Assembly: GCF_002159765.1 (NCBI RefSeq)
Contig: NZ_NFJH01000006.1
Coordinates: 62,001 to 126,000, forward strand
Source of the DNA: Collinsella sp. An268
Lineage (GTDB): Bacteria > Actinomycetota > Coriobacteriia > Coriobacteriales > Coriobacteriaceae
Direction of reading: 5' to 3'
Length of the DNA: 64,000 nt
Part shown: one piece after another, positions 42,287-53,610 of the stretch
How the letters are laid out: each line of letters begins with the position of its first letter
Numbering within the stretch: position 1 is the first letter of the stretch
Made by a program: the position numbers and the translations under genes
Notes under the pieces: model-generated
Told to the model about the DNA's origin: nothing
The model's database searches: none
The model's input: only the letters and a program-made list of their open reading frames with translations

Positions 42287-44515
42287 CTAGCCGCGGTGAC
42301 CGCCGCGGTTGGCCTCGCGGCCTTGGCCTGCTCGGTTGCGGCCGGCTGCGTAGGCACCGCGTTTACCGGAGCTGTTGCCACCCGCGTTGCCGCGCTTGTC
42401 GCCGTTGCGGTTGCGACCCTGTGCGTTGCCGCCGGAGCGCCCGCCGCCCTTGCCGGATGCCACGCCGGCGCTCGCACCGCGCCCGCCGCCGGTCCCCGCG
42501 CCGCCGGCGTGCTTTCCGCTTCTCACCCCGTGGGGCGGAACGGGGCGGATAAGGCACTTCGGTCCGTAGCCGATGAGGTCCGTGCGCCCGGCCCGCTCCA
42601 GCGCCTCGCGCACGAGCGGGTAGTTCTCGGGCTTGCGGTACTGGATGAGCGCGCGCTGCAGCGCCTTCTCATGCGCCGAGCGCGGCACGTACACCGGCTG
42701 CATCGTACGCGGGTCGACGCCGGTGTAATACATGCAGGTCGACATCGTGCTTGGCGTGGGGTAGAAATCCTGCACCTGCTCGGGCATGTACCCCGTGTCG
42801 CGCACCGCCTCGGCGAGCTCCACCGCCTCCTTCAAGGTGGAGCCGGGGTGGCTGCTCATGAGGTAGGGGACGAGATACTGCTTTTTGCCGAGCTCGCGGT
42901 TGATGGCGCGGTACGTCTCGACAAAGCGGTCGTATACGGCGCGGCTGGGTTTGCCCATGACAGAGAGCACGGCGTCGGAAACGTGCTCCGGGGCCACTTT
43001 GAGCTGCCCGGAGACATGATGGGCGCAGAGCTCGCGCAGAAACGTGTCGTCCGCATCGGCGAGGGCGTAGTCGAAGCGTATGCCGCTGCGCACAAAGACC
43101 TTCTTGACGCCGGGCAGGGAGCGCAGCTCGCGCAGGAGCGCCACGTAGTCTGTGTGGTCGACTGTCATGCTGCGGCAGACCTTGGGCCACAGGCACCGCT
43201 TGCGCAGGCACGCACCGTGCTTGAGCTGGTTTTTGCATGCGGGTTGACGGAAGTTTGCCGTGGGGCCGCCCACGTCGTTGATGTAGCCCTTGAAGTCGGG
43301 CTCAGCGCAGATCTTGCGCGCCTCGGCGATGAGGCTCTCGTGGCTGCGCGCCTGCACGATGCGCCCTTGGTGGAACGTGAGCGCGCAGAACGAGCACTCG
43401 CCAAAGCAGCCGCGGTTGGAGATGAGCGACATCTTTACCTCTGCCAAGGCGGGGATACCGCCTGCCACCTCGTAATCGGGGTGGTAGGTGCGTGTGTAGG
43501 GGAGGTCGTACGCCTCGTCGAACTCCTCCTGCGTGAGCGGGCGCGCCGGCGGATTCTGCACAACATAGACGTCATGCGGGTACGGCTCGACGAGCCGTCC
43601 GCCGCGGATGGGGTCCATGTTCTCGTACTGGGTGTTGAAGCTCCGTGCGTAGGTGAGCTTATCGGCCAGAAGCTCGTCCCAGCTGGGCAGCAGCGTGTAA
43701 TCGTATACCTCGTCGAGCGAGCGCGTGCGAAAGACCGTGCCGTCGATGTAGGTGAGCTGCTCGGCCGGCAGACCGGCGGCGAGCGCGTCGGCGACCTCCA
43801 CGATGGCGAGCTCGCCCATGCCGTAGATGATAAGGTCGGCGCCCGCGTCGAGCAGGATGGAGCGCTTGAGCTTGTCCGACCAGTAGTCGTAGTGGGCGAG
43901 GCGGCGGAGCGACGCCTCGATACCTCCGAGCACGATGGGCGTCTCCTTGTAGGTACGGCGGATGAGGTTGCCGTACACCACCGCGGCGTGATCGGGCCGG
44001 TGCCCCGCCTCGCCGCCGGGGGTGTAGGCGTCCGTGCGCCGGCGGTGCTTGCTCACGCTGTAGTGATTCACCATGGAGTCCATGTTGCCGGCCGAGACGA
44101 GAAAAGCGAGGCGCGGCTTGCCGAGGACAGTTACGCTCGCGGGGTCGCGCCAGTCGGGCTGCGCGATGATGCCCACACGGTAGCCGTGGGCCTCGAGCAG
44201 CCGCACGATGATGGCGCAGCCAAAACTCGGGTGGTCCACGTAGGCGTCGCCGCACACATACACAAAGTCGCAGGCGTCCCAGCCGCGCGCGTCCATGTCG
44301 GCACGTGTGGTGGGCGGAAAGTCCGCGCGGGTAAAGCCGAGGGCCGTGGGTCCGGTGGGGTCGAGCTGGGGCTTTATCTTGCGTGTCGAAGACTTGGGGT
44401 GCGCTCGTCTGCGTGTCGAGGGACTTGACTGCACTGGCTTCGGCGACGAGCCTCGCGTGCCGGTCATGTGTGACGCGGCTTGATGTTGGGAACGTTCGCG
44501 GTGCGATGATGCCAT
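42287..44515 (-). CDS. ygiQ: YgiQ-family radical SAM protein with Gly/Arg-rich tail
   Basis: A 742-aa protein from ATG 44515, with AGGAGAGCC upstream. Residues ~60-330 contain the UPF0313 N-terminal region (FVYVCGDAYVDHPSFGCAI). NRGCFGECSFCALTFHQGR carries the CX3CX2C iron-sulphur site of radical-SAM enzymes. YLVPYLMSSHPGS and GKKQYLV belong to the conserved C-terminal domain. After ~670 comes a ~70-residue low-complexity tail of Gly, Arg, Asn and Ser with RGG-like repeats, like RNA-binding tails. The family's reaction is unknown. Confidence 0.92.
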   Translation of the reverse strand: MASSHRERSQHQAASHMTGTRGSSPKPVQSSPSTRRRAHPKSSTRKIKPQLDPTGPTALGFTRADFPPTTRADMDARGWDACDFVYVCGDAYVDHPSFGCAIIVRLLEAHGYRVGIIAQPDWRDPASVTVLGKPRLAFLVSAGNMDSMVNHYSVSKHRRRTDAYTPGGEAGHRPDHAAVVYGNLIRRTYKETPIVLGGIEASLRRLAHYDYWSDKLKRSILLDAGADLIIYGMGELAIVEVADALAAGLPAEQLTYIDGTVFRTRSLDEVYDYTLLPSWDELLADKLTYARSFNTQYENMDPIRGGRLVEPYPHDVYVVQNPPARPLTQEEFDEAYDLPYTRTYHPDYEVAGGIPALAEVKMSLISNRGCFGECSFCALTFHQGRIVQARSHESLIAEARKICAEPDFKGYINDVGGPTANFRQPACKNQLKHGACLRKRCLWPKVCRSMTVDHTDYVALLRELRSLPGVKKVFVRSGIRFDYALADADDTFLRELCAHHVSGQLKVAPEHVSDAVLSVMGKPSRAVYDRFVETYRAINRELGKKQYLVPYLMSSHPGSTLKEAVELAEAVRDTGYMPEQVQDFYPTPSTMSTCMYYTGVDPRTMQPVYVPRSAHEKALQRALIQYRKPENYPLVREALERAGRTDLIGYGPKCLIRPVPPHGVRSGKHAGGAGTGGGRGASAGVASGKGGGRSGGNAQGRNRNGDKRGNAGGNSSGKRGAYAAGRNRAGQGREANRGGHRG

Positions 44516-44583
44516 GGCTCTCCTGCTTCGAATCGTTTTGCATCCATCCTAGCAGAGGTTTGGGGGGAGGCGGTTTGCCTGGC

Positions 44584-45072
44584 ATGGACCATCGCAGCGG
44601 ATGGGGGTGTTCCGAGAGTTCAGATGACACGGCGCTTCCCAAGCCTCTGTTCAGGTTTGAAAAGACGCCCCATTACTGGGCGGGGTGGGTTGCGGCATAC
44701 GTCCAGTGGCGTCTGGCGCTTTCCTTCGACGAGCTGTTTCGCGTTATGCCCTACGACGAGCTCGTTGCACGGTACCATCCCTGGCACGAAGCGTCTGAGG
44801 AGCGCTTCTGCGAGCTCTTTGCCGAGGTGGCGCGAGATAGCGAGGCGAGAGTTCCCACGCGGCTCGCCGTCTCGCGCGGCGCCCTGCGCCTCTCGCAACG
44901 CGAACTTGCGCACCGATCACGTGTGGGCCTGCGCTCCATCCAGATGTACGAGCAACGCAGGAAGGATATCAACAAAGCCCAGGCTCAAACGTTGCAGAGC
45001 CTCGCCCGTGTCCTCCATTGCGCGATAGAGGACCTCTTGGAACCGGTGTTCACGCTAGACGAAGTGGTGTGA
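44584..45072 (+). CDS. XRE-type helix-turn-helix protein
   Basis: About 162 aa from ATG 44584; GGGGGAGG is 13 nt upstream, and an in-frame TTG at 44575 is an alternative. The N-terminal part has KTPHYWAGWVAAYVQWRLALSFDEL, a stretch I associate with a family of small HTH proteins found beside toxin-like genes in Firmicutes. The C-terminal part is a Cro/C1 helix-turn-helix (LRLSQRELAHRSRVGLRSIQMYEQ). No toxin gene is adjacent, so it could be an orphan antitoxin or a regulator. It converges with thrB, 7 nt apart. Confidence 0.7.
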   Translation: MDHRSGWGCSESSDDTALPKPLFRFEKTPHYWAGWVAAYVQWRLALSFDELFRVMPYDELVARYHPWHEASEERFCELFAEVARDSEARVPTRLAVSRGALRLSQRELAHRSRVGLRSIQMYEQRRKDINKAQAQTLQSLARVLHCAIEDLLEPVFTLDEVV

Positions 45073-45079
45073 GCGCGCG

Positions 45080-45961
45080 TTACAGGTACTCGATCTGCGC
45101 GCCCTCGGTGTCGCAGGTGAGGATATGTGTCTCGCAGGCGGGGAACGCCTCGCGCAGCCGCACCTGGAGGAACTTCGCCACGATGGTGTCGTCGGTCACG
45201 GCCATAAGGGTGGAGCCGGAGCCCGAGATCCAGAGCGTTTTGGCCCCTCCCTTAAGGCACGCCGTGCGGATGGCGTCGTAGTCGGGGATGAGCGCCCGGC
45301 GGTAGGGCTCCTGCAGGCGGTCGTCGTTGGCGGCAGCAATGAGCGCCGTGTCGCCCGTTTCGAGCCCGCGAGTGAGGCCGGCGATGCGGCCCATCTGCCA
45401 TACGGCCGTGTTGAGCGGCACCTCTTGGGGCACCACCTTGCGGGCGTCTGCGGTGTGGACCTCGTAGGGCGGGATGATGGTGATGAAGCGCAGCCGCGGG
45501 GAGACGTCGTAGCGAAGGCATCGTGGCAGCTCGCCTGTGGGCGTGAACGAGCATACGGCCGCGCCCAAGATCGCGGGCGCGACGTTGTCGGGGTGGCCTT
45601 CGAGGGCGGTGGCGAGCGCCACGAGCTCTTCGCGGGTGACGGTGTGGTTGGTGAGCGCGGCGGCGCCCATGATGCCCGCGACCACAAGCGTCGAGCTCGA
45701 GCCCAGGCCGCGCGCGACCGGCACCTCGGTTTCGATGTGAATGGAGACGGGGAAGGGCTTCTCGCCCCACGTCTCAAGGGCGTAGAGGAAGGCCTGGTAG
45801 ACCATGTTATCGGCGTTGCGGAACGCCTCGGGGCAACCGGTAATGGCGAGTTCGCTCGCGCGGTCCATCGTGACGTGCGCATAGAGCGACACCGCCATAC
45901 CGAGCGTGTCGTAGCCGATGCCGAGGTTCGCGCTCGTTGCCGGTACGGTGATCTTGATCAT
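45080..45961 (-). CDS. thrB: Homoserine kinase
   Basis: A 293-aa protein from ATG 45961, with AGGAGGAG upstream. It is a GHMP kinase: PATSANLGIGYDTLGMA near the N-terminus, PVARGLGSSSTLVVAGI as the ATP-binding loop and ISGSGSTLMAV near the C-terminus. It phosphorylates homoserine for threonine synthesis. Its leader carries a large hairpin repeat ending ~15 nt before the start codon. thrC lies 3.1 kb away on the same strand, separated by a transporter/glycosidase pair. Confidence 0.95.
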   Translation of the reverse strand: MIKITVPATSANLGIGYDTLGMAVSLYAHVTMDRASELAITGCPEAFRNADNMVYQAFLYALETWGEKPFPVSIHIETEVPVARGLGSSSTLVVAGIMGAAALTNHTVTREELVALATALEGHPDNVAPAILGAAVCSFTPTGELPRCLRYDVSPRLRFITIIPPYEVHTADARKVVPQEVPLNTAVWQMGRIAGLTRGLETGDTALIAAANDDRLQEPYRRALIPDYDAIRTACLKGGAKTLWISGSGSTLMAVTDDTIVAKFLQVRLREAFPACETHILTCDTEGAQIEYL

Positions 45962-45975
45962 GGTCTCCTCCTGGT

Positions 45976-46061
45976 CGATGTGCCCATTCCCTTCGCTGCT
46001 CAGACAGTCCTCGCTCGCTTCGCTCGCTGCGGAACTCGCGACGAAGGGAATGGGCACATCG
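45976..46061 (-). repeat. Large hairpin in the thrB leader containing composite repeat copy 1
   Basis: The outer arms CGATGTGCCCATTCCCTTCG (45976-45995) and its perfect reverse complement (46042-46061) form a 20-bp stem. Inside, on the minus strand, TCGCGAGTTCCGCAG (46041-46027) and CGAGGACTGTCTGAGCAG (46013-45996) flank a short GCGAGC-rich hairpin. Both inner arms are identical to those at 49017-49076 on the opposite strand. The stem ends just before the thrB ribosome site, so it could influence translation, or terminate transcription from the upstream glycosidase gene. Confidence 0.85.
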
Positions 46062-46260
46062 CCTCTGGCGAATGTATGCTCATGCGCGGAGCTGTCATGC
46101 GTCTTTATCCTAACAGGGGCACGGCGTGCGCGCCCCTGCGCGTGAAACGGAAACAGTCGCGCGGCCATCGCCCGGTTGGCGGGACGCTTGGCTCAAATCG
46201 GCCCCGTTGGTGGCTCGACCTGGGGCGTAGCCGCGCAGACTTCGCGAAGACTCCGCCCGG

Positions 46261-48704
<2,444 letters not shown>

Positions 48705-48794
48705 AATACCCCTTTCCCGGTACGCTGGGTACCGTCGTTCGCGTGAGAACGGGGTGGTGGCATGCACGATGCGCTTTACCTACGCACAGAAAAA

Positions 48795-48824
48795 GCCACG
48801 CAACCGCGTTCCCGGTTGCGTGGC
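48795..48824 (-). terminator. Terminator/attenuator hairpin in the EamA-glycosidase leader
   Basis: Perfect 12-bp stem GCCACGCAACCG / CGGTTGCGTGGC with a 6-nt loop. On the minus strand it is followed directly by TTTTT. It lies ~90 nt before the EamA start codon, and thrC already has its own terminator further upstream, so transcription of the EamA operon must pass through it. Confidence 0.75.
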
Positions 48825-49016
48825 AAAAAGGTGACCTATCGTCCAGAAAAGTCCACGCGCTTTTTAAGCACGTCAAAGGTACGCGAACAAGGCGCGCACG
48901 GTCAAGAGCCCGGCTGCGGCAGGGGGATTCTCCGCAAGCCCTACACGGCTTCTATGCGGTTGCCGCCGGCGCGCATGGGAGGAAGGGGTCGCTCGAGGAG
49001 GCGCGCGCACCGTCCG

Positions 49017-49076
49017 TCGCGAGTTCCGCAGAAAAAGGAGCCCAACGGGCTCCTTTTTCGAGGACTGTCTGAGCAG
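49017..49076 (-). terminator. thrC terminator embedded in composite repeat copy 2
   Basis: GGAGCCC-AAC-GGGCTCC (49037-49053), flanked by AAAAA and TTTTT, is a bidirectional intrinsic terminator 34 nt after the thrC stop. It is set between TCGCGAGTTCCGCAG (49017-49031) and CGAGGACTGTCTGAGCAG (49059-49076). These two arms occur identically, in opposite orientation, in the thrB leader (46041-45996). Confidence 0.9.
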
Positions 49077-49109
49077 AGGATGGTAGGGGCGCCTCCCGCC
49101 CGAGCGTGC

Positions 49110-50621
49110 CTATAGCCTGAGCGCCGCATCCTCCACGTAGGCACCCATGCCGGGGACATCGACCACGTCGGAGAACCGCTCATGTGCGGTCTCGAGCGCA
49201 GCGAGCTGCGCCGGCGCGCAGGTGCCGGTGACCTCCTCCAGCTTGCGCATGCAGGCAAAGTCATCTGCGGGAACGTCCTCGCCCAATGCCTCGAGCACGG
49301 CGCGCGGGAACTTGTAGGGGCTCGCAGTGGAGAGGAGCATACGGGCGGCGCTGCCCGCGGCGGCGGGAAGCTTCTCCAACACGTGGTAGCCGCAGGCGGT
49401 GTGCGGATCAATCAGATAGGCGTTCTCGTGCCAGCTTGCGGCGATGGCGCCGGCAACCTCGTCCTCGTCCGCCCAGCCGCAGGCAAACGTCTCCTGAATC
49501 TTGGCAAGAAGCTCGGCAGGCACCTCAAAACGCCCGGTCTCGGCGAGGTCTGCCATAAGGTGGGCGATGAGCTCGCAGTCGCCGTCCGAGACGTAGTAGA
49601 GCATGCGCTCCAGGTTTGACGAGATGAGGATGTCCATCGAGGGCGATGTGGTGGTGAAAAACGGGCGATTGCGGTCGTAGACGCCCGTGGTGAGAAAGTC
49701 GAAGAGCACGTTATTCTTGTCGCTCGCCACCACGAGCTTGGAGACGGGGAGTCCCAGCATCTTGGCGTAGTAGCCGGCGAGCACGTCGCCGAAGTTGCCC
49801 GTGGGCACGCAGAACTCGACCGCATCGCCCGCCGCGATGGCGCCTGCGCGCATGAGCTGGGCATAGGCGGCGAAGTAGTACACGACCTGCGGCACGAGCC
49901 GGCCGACGTTGATGGAGTTCGCGCTCGAGAGCACGATGCCCGCCGCGGCCAGGCGCTCGGCGAGGGCGCGGTCGGCGAAGATGCCCTTCACGGCGCTCTG
50001 CGCGTCGTCGAAGTTGCCGCGCACGGCGGCGACGGCCACGTTTGCCCCCGCCTGCGTGGTCATCTGCAGCTCCTGCACGCGGCTGACCTTGCCTTCGGGG
50101 TAGAAGACGGTGATGCCGCACCCCGGGGCGTCGGCAAAGCCGGCGAGCGCCGCCTTGCCCGTGTCGCCCGAGGTGGCGGTCACGATCATGATCTTCTCGC
50201 CCGCGCCGGCAGATGCCTGGGCGCGCGCCATCAAGCGCGGCAGCATCTGCAGGGCGACGTCCTTGAACGCGCTCGTGGGGCCGTGGTAGAGCTCGAGCAC
50301 GTGCGCGTGCGGGCCTGCAGCAGCGCCCGGTGCCTTTGTGAGCGGGACAACGGGCGTTACCTCGGGGCTCGCAAACGTGCCGGTATACGCTTCGTTTACG
50401 CATGCGGCAATCTCGTCTGCTGTGTAATCAGGTAGTAACAAACCGAGCACCGCACGTGCAATAGCAGCATAATCAAGCTCAGCGAGCCCATCTACGTCGA
50501 CTTTCGCCGAGCCGAGCTCGTCGGAAACAAAAAGCCCCCCATCGGGCGCAAGGCCCCGCCGGATGGCTTCCTTGGCCGAGCACTCCTCGGCGCGCGAACG
50601 TGTGCTATGGTACAAACTCAT
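49110..50621 (-). CDS. thrC: Threonine synthase
   Basis: A 503-aa protein from ATG 50621, with AGGAGC upstream. YHSTRSRAEECSAKEAIRRGLAPDGGLFV at the N-terminus and ELYHGPTSAFKDVALQ with Lys120 as the PLP-binding residue are diagnostic. SGDTGKAALAGF and PTGNFGDVLAGYYAKMLGLP follow. Length matches the long, E. coli/yeast-like class. It converts O-phosphohomoserine to threonine. Divergent from lysC, 102 nt apart. Confidence 0.95.
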   Translation of the reverse strand: MSLYHSTRSRAEECSAKEAIRRGLAPDGGLFVSDELGSAKVDVDGLAELDYAAIARAVLGLLLPDYTADEIAACVNEAYTGTFASPEVTPVVPLTKAPGAAAGPHAHVLELYHGPTSAFKDVALQMLPRLMARAQASAGAGEKIMIVTATSGDTGKAALAGFADAPGCGITVFYPEGKVSRVQELQMTTQAGANVAVAAVRGNFDDAQSAVKGIFADRALAERLAAAGIVLSSANSINVGRLVPQVVYYFAAYAQLMRAGAIAAGDAVEFCVPTGNFGDVLAGYYAKMLGLPVSKLVVASDKNNVLFDFLTTGVYDRNRPFFTTTSPSMDILISSNLERMLYYVSDGDCELIAHLMADLAETGRFEVPAELLAKIQETFACGWADEDEVAGAIAASWHENAYLIDPHTACGYHVLEKLPAAAGSAARMLLSTASPYKFPRAVLEALGEDVPADDFACMRKLEEVTGTCAPAQLAALETAHERFSDVVDVPGMGAYVEDAALRL

Positions 50622-50723
50622 ATCGGTAGCTCCTAAAATGCCTCGAGCCCGCGGAAACGTACGCCCATGGTATCAGAGCCGCCGCGCTCAACGTGCCCTA
50701 CCCGGAAAGGTAACCACCTCGTC

Positions 50724-52112
50724 ATGATTAAGATCGCGAAATTCGGCGGCTCCTCGGTTGCGGACGCCGAGCACTTCAAGAAGATCCGCGCCATCGTGGA
50801 GGCCGACCCCGCGCGCCGCTTTATCGTGGTGTCGGCGTGCGGCCGCCGCTTCTCGGGCGACGCCAAAGTCACCGACCTGCTCTACTTGGTCGCCGCCCAT
50901 GTGCGCTACCACGTGTCGTGCGACGACCTGCTGGCCGATATTGGCGCGCGCTACTTCGCCATCGCCGACGAGCTCGGCCTCGCCTATCCCATCCGTGACG
51001 AGTTTGCCGCGTTTGCCGAGAAGGCCAAGGCGGGCGCCCTCTCCACCGAGGAGCTCGTCAGCCGCGGTGAGTACTTTACCGCCCAGCTTATGGCCGAGTA
51101 CCTGGGGCTGCCGTTTCTCGACGCGGCCGATGTGGTCGCCTTCCATCACGACGGTACGCTCGCCATGGGTCGCACGCACGAGCTCATCCAGGAGCGCGGC
51201 ATCCCCGGGGGCTTCGTGATGCCGGGCTTCTACGGCGCCACGCGCGAGGGCCGCATCTTGCTCCTTGACCGGGGCGGCGGCGACATCTCGGGCGCCATCC
51301 TCGCGCAGGCGCTCGACGCCGACCTGTACGAGAACTGGACGGACGTGTCGGGCTTCCTCTCGGCCGACCCGCGCATCGTGGAGAACCCGCAGCCCATCAG
51401 CCGCATCACCTATTCGGAGATGCGCGAGCTCTCCTATATGGGCGCGAGCGTGCTGCACGAAGAGGCCGTTTTTCCCGTTATGGAGGCGGGCATCCCCATC
51501 GCGGTGCGCAACACCAACCGCCCCCAGGACCCCGGCACCATCATCTCCGACCGCGAGGACTACGTGGAGGACGAGCCCATCATCACGGGCGTCACGGGTA
51601 AGAAGAACTTCGTGGCGGTGCACGTCCTCAAAGACCACATGTCCAACGAGGTGGGCATCATCCGCCGCACGCTGACGATCTTCGAGCGCTACCACGTGTC
51701 GGTCGAGCACATCCCGTCGGGCATCGACAGCTTTGCCGTCGTGGTGCAGGGCGACGACGTGAAGGACTGCATCTGGTCCATTGTCGCCGATATCAAGACC
51801 GAGGTCGCGCCCGATGCCATCAAGGTGGTCGACGACCTCTCGCTCATCTCCACCGTCGGCCGCAACATGATCGGTCGGCCGGGCATCTCCGGTCAGCTGT
51901 TCGCTGCGCTCGGCAACGAGGGTATCTCCATCCGCATGATCGCCCAGGGCTCGGACGAGATCAATATCATCGTCGGTGTGCACCGGGATGACTTCGAGCA
52001 TGCCATCCGCGCCATCTACCGCGCATTCTCCGATGGCGACCACCTGCTGGAGCTGAAGGACCTGAAGAAGACCGCGGACGAGTCCCGGCCGCATGTTGTT
52101 GACGACAAGTAG
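50724..52112 (+). CDS. lysC: Aspartate kinase
   Basis: A 462-aa protein from ATG 50724; GGAAAGG is ~15 nt upstream, and 50667 is an unlikely longer start. KIAKFGGSSVADAEHF is the catalytic N-terminus. Two C-terminal ACT domains begin near FVAVHVLKDHMSNEVGII and LSLISTVGRNMIGRPGISGQLFAAL, implying feedback control by lysine and/or threonine. Makes aspartyl phosphate, the first step to lysine, threonine and methionine. asd follows by 42 nt. Confidence 0.93.
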   Translation: MIKIAKFGGSSVADAEHFKKIRAIVEADPARRFIVVSACGRRFSGDAKVTDLLYLVAAHVRYHVSCDDLLADIGARYFAIADELGLAYPIRDEFAAFAEKAKAGALSTEELVSRGEYFTAQLMAEYLGLPFLDAADVVAFHHDGTLAMGRTHELIQERGIPGGFVMPGFYGATREGRILLLDRGGGDISGAILAQALDADLYENWTDVSGFLSADPRIVENPQPISRITYSEMRELSYMGASVLHEEAVFPVMEAGIPIAVRNTNRPQDPGTIISDREDYVEDEPIITGVTGKKNFVAVHVLKDHMSNEVGIIRRTLTIFERYHVSVEHIPSGIDSFAVVVQGDDVKDCIWSIVADIKTEVAPDAIKVVDDLSLISTVGRNMIGRPGISGQLFAALGNEGISIRMIAQGSDEINIIVGVHRDDFEHAIRAIYRAFSDGDHLLELKDLKKTADESRPHVVDDK

Positions 52113-52154
52113 GCGCGCGCAGGGAGCGGCGCCCGCTGGGGAGAGGGAGGACCT

Positions 52155-53180
52155 ATGAAGGAGTACACCGTCGCCATCTTGGGAGCAACGGGTGCCGTGG
52201 GCACGCAGATGCTGCAATGCCTCGAGGAGCGCAGCTTCCCCGTGGGCAGGCTCAAGCTCCTGGCGAGCGCGCGCTCGGCTGGCAAGACCATGGCGTTTCG
52301 CGGTGAGGATATCGTGATCGAGGAGGCGACGCCCGCCTCGTTCGAGGGGTGCGACATCGTGCTCGGCGCGGCAGACGATGCCATTGCCAAGGCGCTTCTG
52401 CCCTCAGCGGTCGATGCGGGGGCGACGGTCGTCGACAACAGCCACGCCTTCCGCATGGATCCGGATGTGCCCCTCGTCATCCCCGAGATCAACGGCGGCG
52501 ACATCGCCTGGCACAAGGGCATCATCGCCAATCCCAACTGCGCGACCATCATCGCGCTCGTGCCCACGTGGCCCATCCATCAGCTCGCCGGCGTGCGCCG
52601 CATGATCGTGTCGACGTATCAGGCGGCCTCGGGCGCCGGAGCGCCGGGCATGGCCGAGCTGGTGGCCCAGATCGAGGCAATGGGCAAGGGGGAGCCCCTG
52701 CCGGAGCCCCGTGCCTTTGCCGCGCAGCTCGTGAGCAACCTTATTCCGCAGATCGGCGGGTTTAACGAGGAGGGCTACACCTCTGAGGAGATGAAGCTCC
52801 AAAACGAGGGTCGCAAGATCATGCATCTGCCTGAGCTCGCCGTGTGCTGTACGTGCGTGCGCGTGCCGGTGCTGCGTTCGCACTCCGAGAGCGTCACGCT
52901 TGAGCTGGAGCGCCCGGTCACGCTTGAGGCGGTGCGTGAGGCGCTTGCCGCAGCACCCGGCGTGAAGCTTGTAGACGACCGCGCTGCCGAGAGCGCGCAC
53001 GACCGTTACCCCATGCCGCTCGACACCTCCGACCAGGACCTCATCTGGGTCGGACGCGTGCGGCGCGACATCTCCAACCCGGATGTGGCGCGCGGCATCA
53101 CCTTCTGGTGCTGCGGCGACCAGATTCGCAAGGGCGCAGCGACCAACGCCGTGCAGATCGCGGAGCTGCTCGCCCGGTAA
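52155..53180 (+). CDS. asd: Aspartate-semialdehyde dehydrogenase
   Basis: A 341-aa protein from ATG 52155, with GGGAGGA upstream. VAILGATGAVGTQML binds NADP. ANPNCATI holds the catalytic Cys129, and EEMKLQNEGRKIMHLPELAV and CVRVPVLRSHSESV are the family's conserved regions. Reduces aspartyl phosphate from LysC. No homoserine dehydrogenase gene is in the window. Confidence 0.95.
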   Translation: MKEYTVAILGATGAVGTQMLQCLEERSFPVGRLKLLASARSAGKTMAFRGEDIVIEEATPASFEGCDIVLGAADDAIAKALLPSAVDAGATVVDNSHAFRMDPDVPLVIPEINGGDIAWHKGIIANPNCATIIALVPTWPIHQLAGVRRMIVSTYQAASGAGAPGMAELVAQIEAMGKGEPLPEPRAFAAQLVSNLIPQIGGFNEEGYTSEEMKLQNEGRKIMHLPELAVCCTCVRVPVLRSHSESVTLELERPVTLEAVREALAAAPGVKLVDDRAAESAHDRYPMPLDTSDQDLIWVGRVRRDISNPDVARGITFWCCGDQIRKGAATNAVQIAELLAR

Positions 53181-53226
53181 GCCGGCGTCCTCATCAAACG
53201 AGCTTTCATTCTCAGATGGGCTTGCC

Positions 53227-53271
53227 GCCCGCCCTTTCGCCGTCCCGCACGGTGCTGGGGGCGGGCCTTTT
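53227..53271 (+). terminator. Terminator of lysC-asd
   Basis: GCCCGCCC (53227-53234) pairs with GGGCGGGC (53259-53266), followed by CTTTT; 47 nt after the asd stop. Confidence 0.7.
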
Positions 53272-53328
53272 GCATGTCAAGGCGGGATGAGAAGGACGTC
53301 TTCTCCGTTTTTCACGGTCACAGCTAGG

Positions 53329-53468
53329 TTCGACGCTCAAATGTGCACCAAATCCGCGAAAGGGTGCGTATACGTTCCGTCCCGGGGATGCGGAACGTGC
53401 ATCTTTCTACGCGCGCCGGCCAGGGCTGCCGGGGGCATGCGGAATTTGATGCACATTCGAGCGTCGAA
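53329..53468. repeat. Palindromic-ended intergenic element, copy C (140 bp)
   Basis: The best-preserved copy. The left 25 nt (53329-53353; TTCGACGCTCAAATGTGCAC...) and the right 25-27 nt (53442-53468) are inverted repeats with only two or three mismatches. Core span TGTGCACCAAAT to ATTTGATGCACA is 114 bp. Interior unlike copies A and B. Confidence 0.85.
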
Positions 53469-53610
53469 GGGAAAACGTGCCCCGCGCCCGCACCCGATGG
53501 CGGCCCATATGCTGCCGCTCACGGCAAGGGGCACCGCGCTCGGAATCGCCGCCAGGGTATTCGCTACCATGGGGGAGCGTCATCCGTCCGCTCCATAGAA
53601 AGAGGTCACC

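Larger units (their letters stand above)
48705..49109. other. 405-nt intergenic region between thrC and the EamA gene
   Basis: No gene is supported on either strand. It holds an intrinsic terminator in the EamA leader (48795-48824), an AT-containing stretch around 48850-48890 with TTGACC/TTGACG-like hexamers on the minus strand (possible promoter) and composite repeat copy 2 (49017-49076) after thrC. Confidence 0.55.
53181..53610. other. 430-nt intergenic region after asd
   Basis: Holds the asd terminator and palindromic element C, with ~140 nt of leader before the aldo/keto reductase gene. No gene is supported; short frames inside the element begin at its inverted ATGTGCA cores. Confidence 0.6.

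Noticed and set aside
42296-44428. 710-codon open frame on the plus strand
   Set aside because: Exact antisense of ygiQ in a GC-rich genome. Composition is Ala/Arg/Val/His-rich without motifs, and no ribosome site.
48840-48960. Possible tRNA or small structured RNA in the thrC-eamA gap
   Set aside because: No T-loop consensus or acceptor pairing could be found, and no SRP, tmRNA or RNase P motif.
48743-49115. Frames of 109-117 codons in the thrC-eamA gap
   Set aside because: They run through two terminator hairpins and lack ribosome sites; typical GC-rich chance frames.
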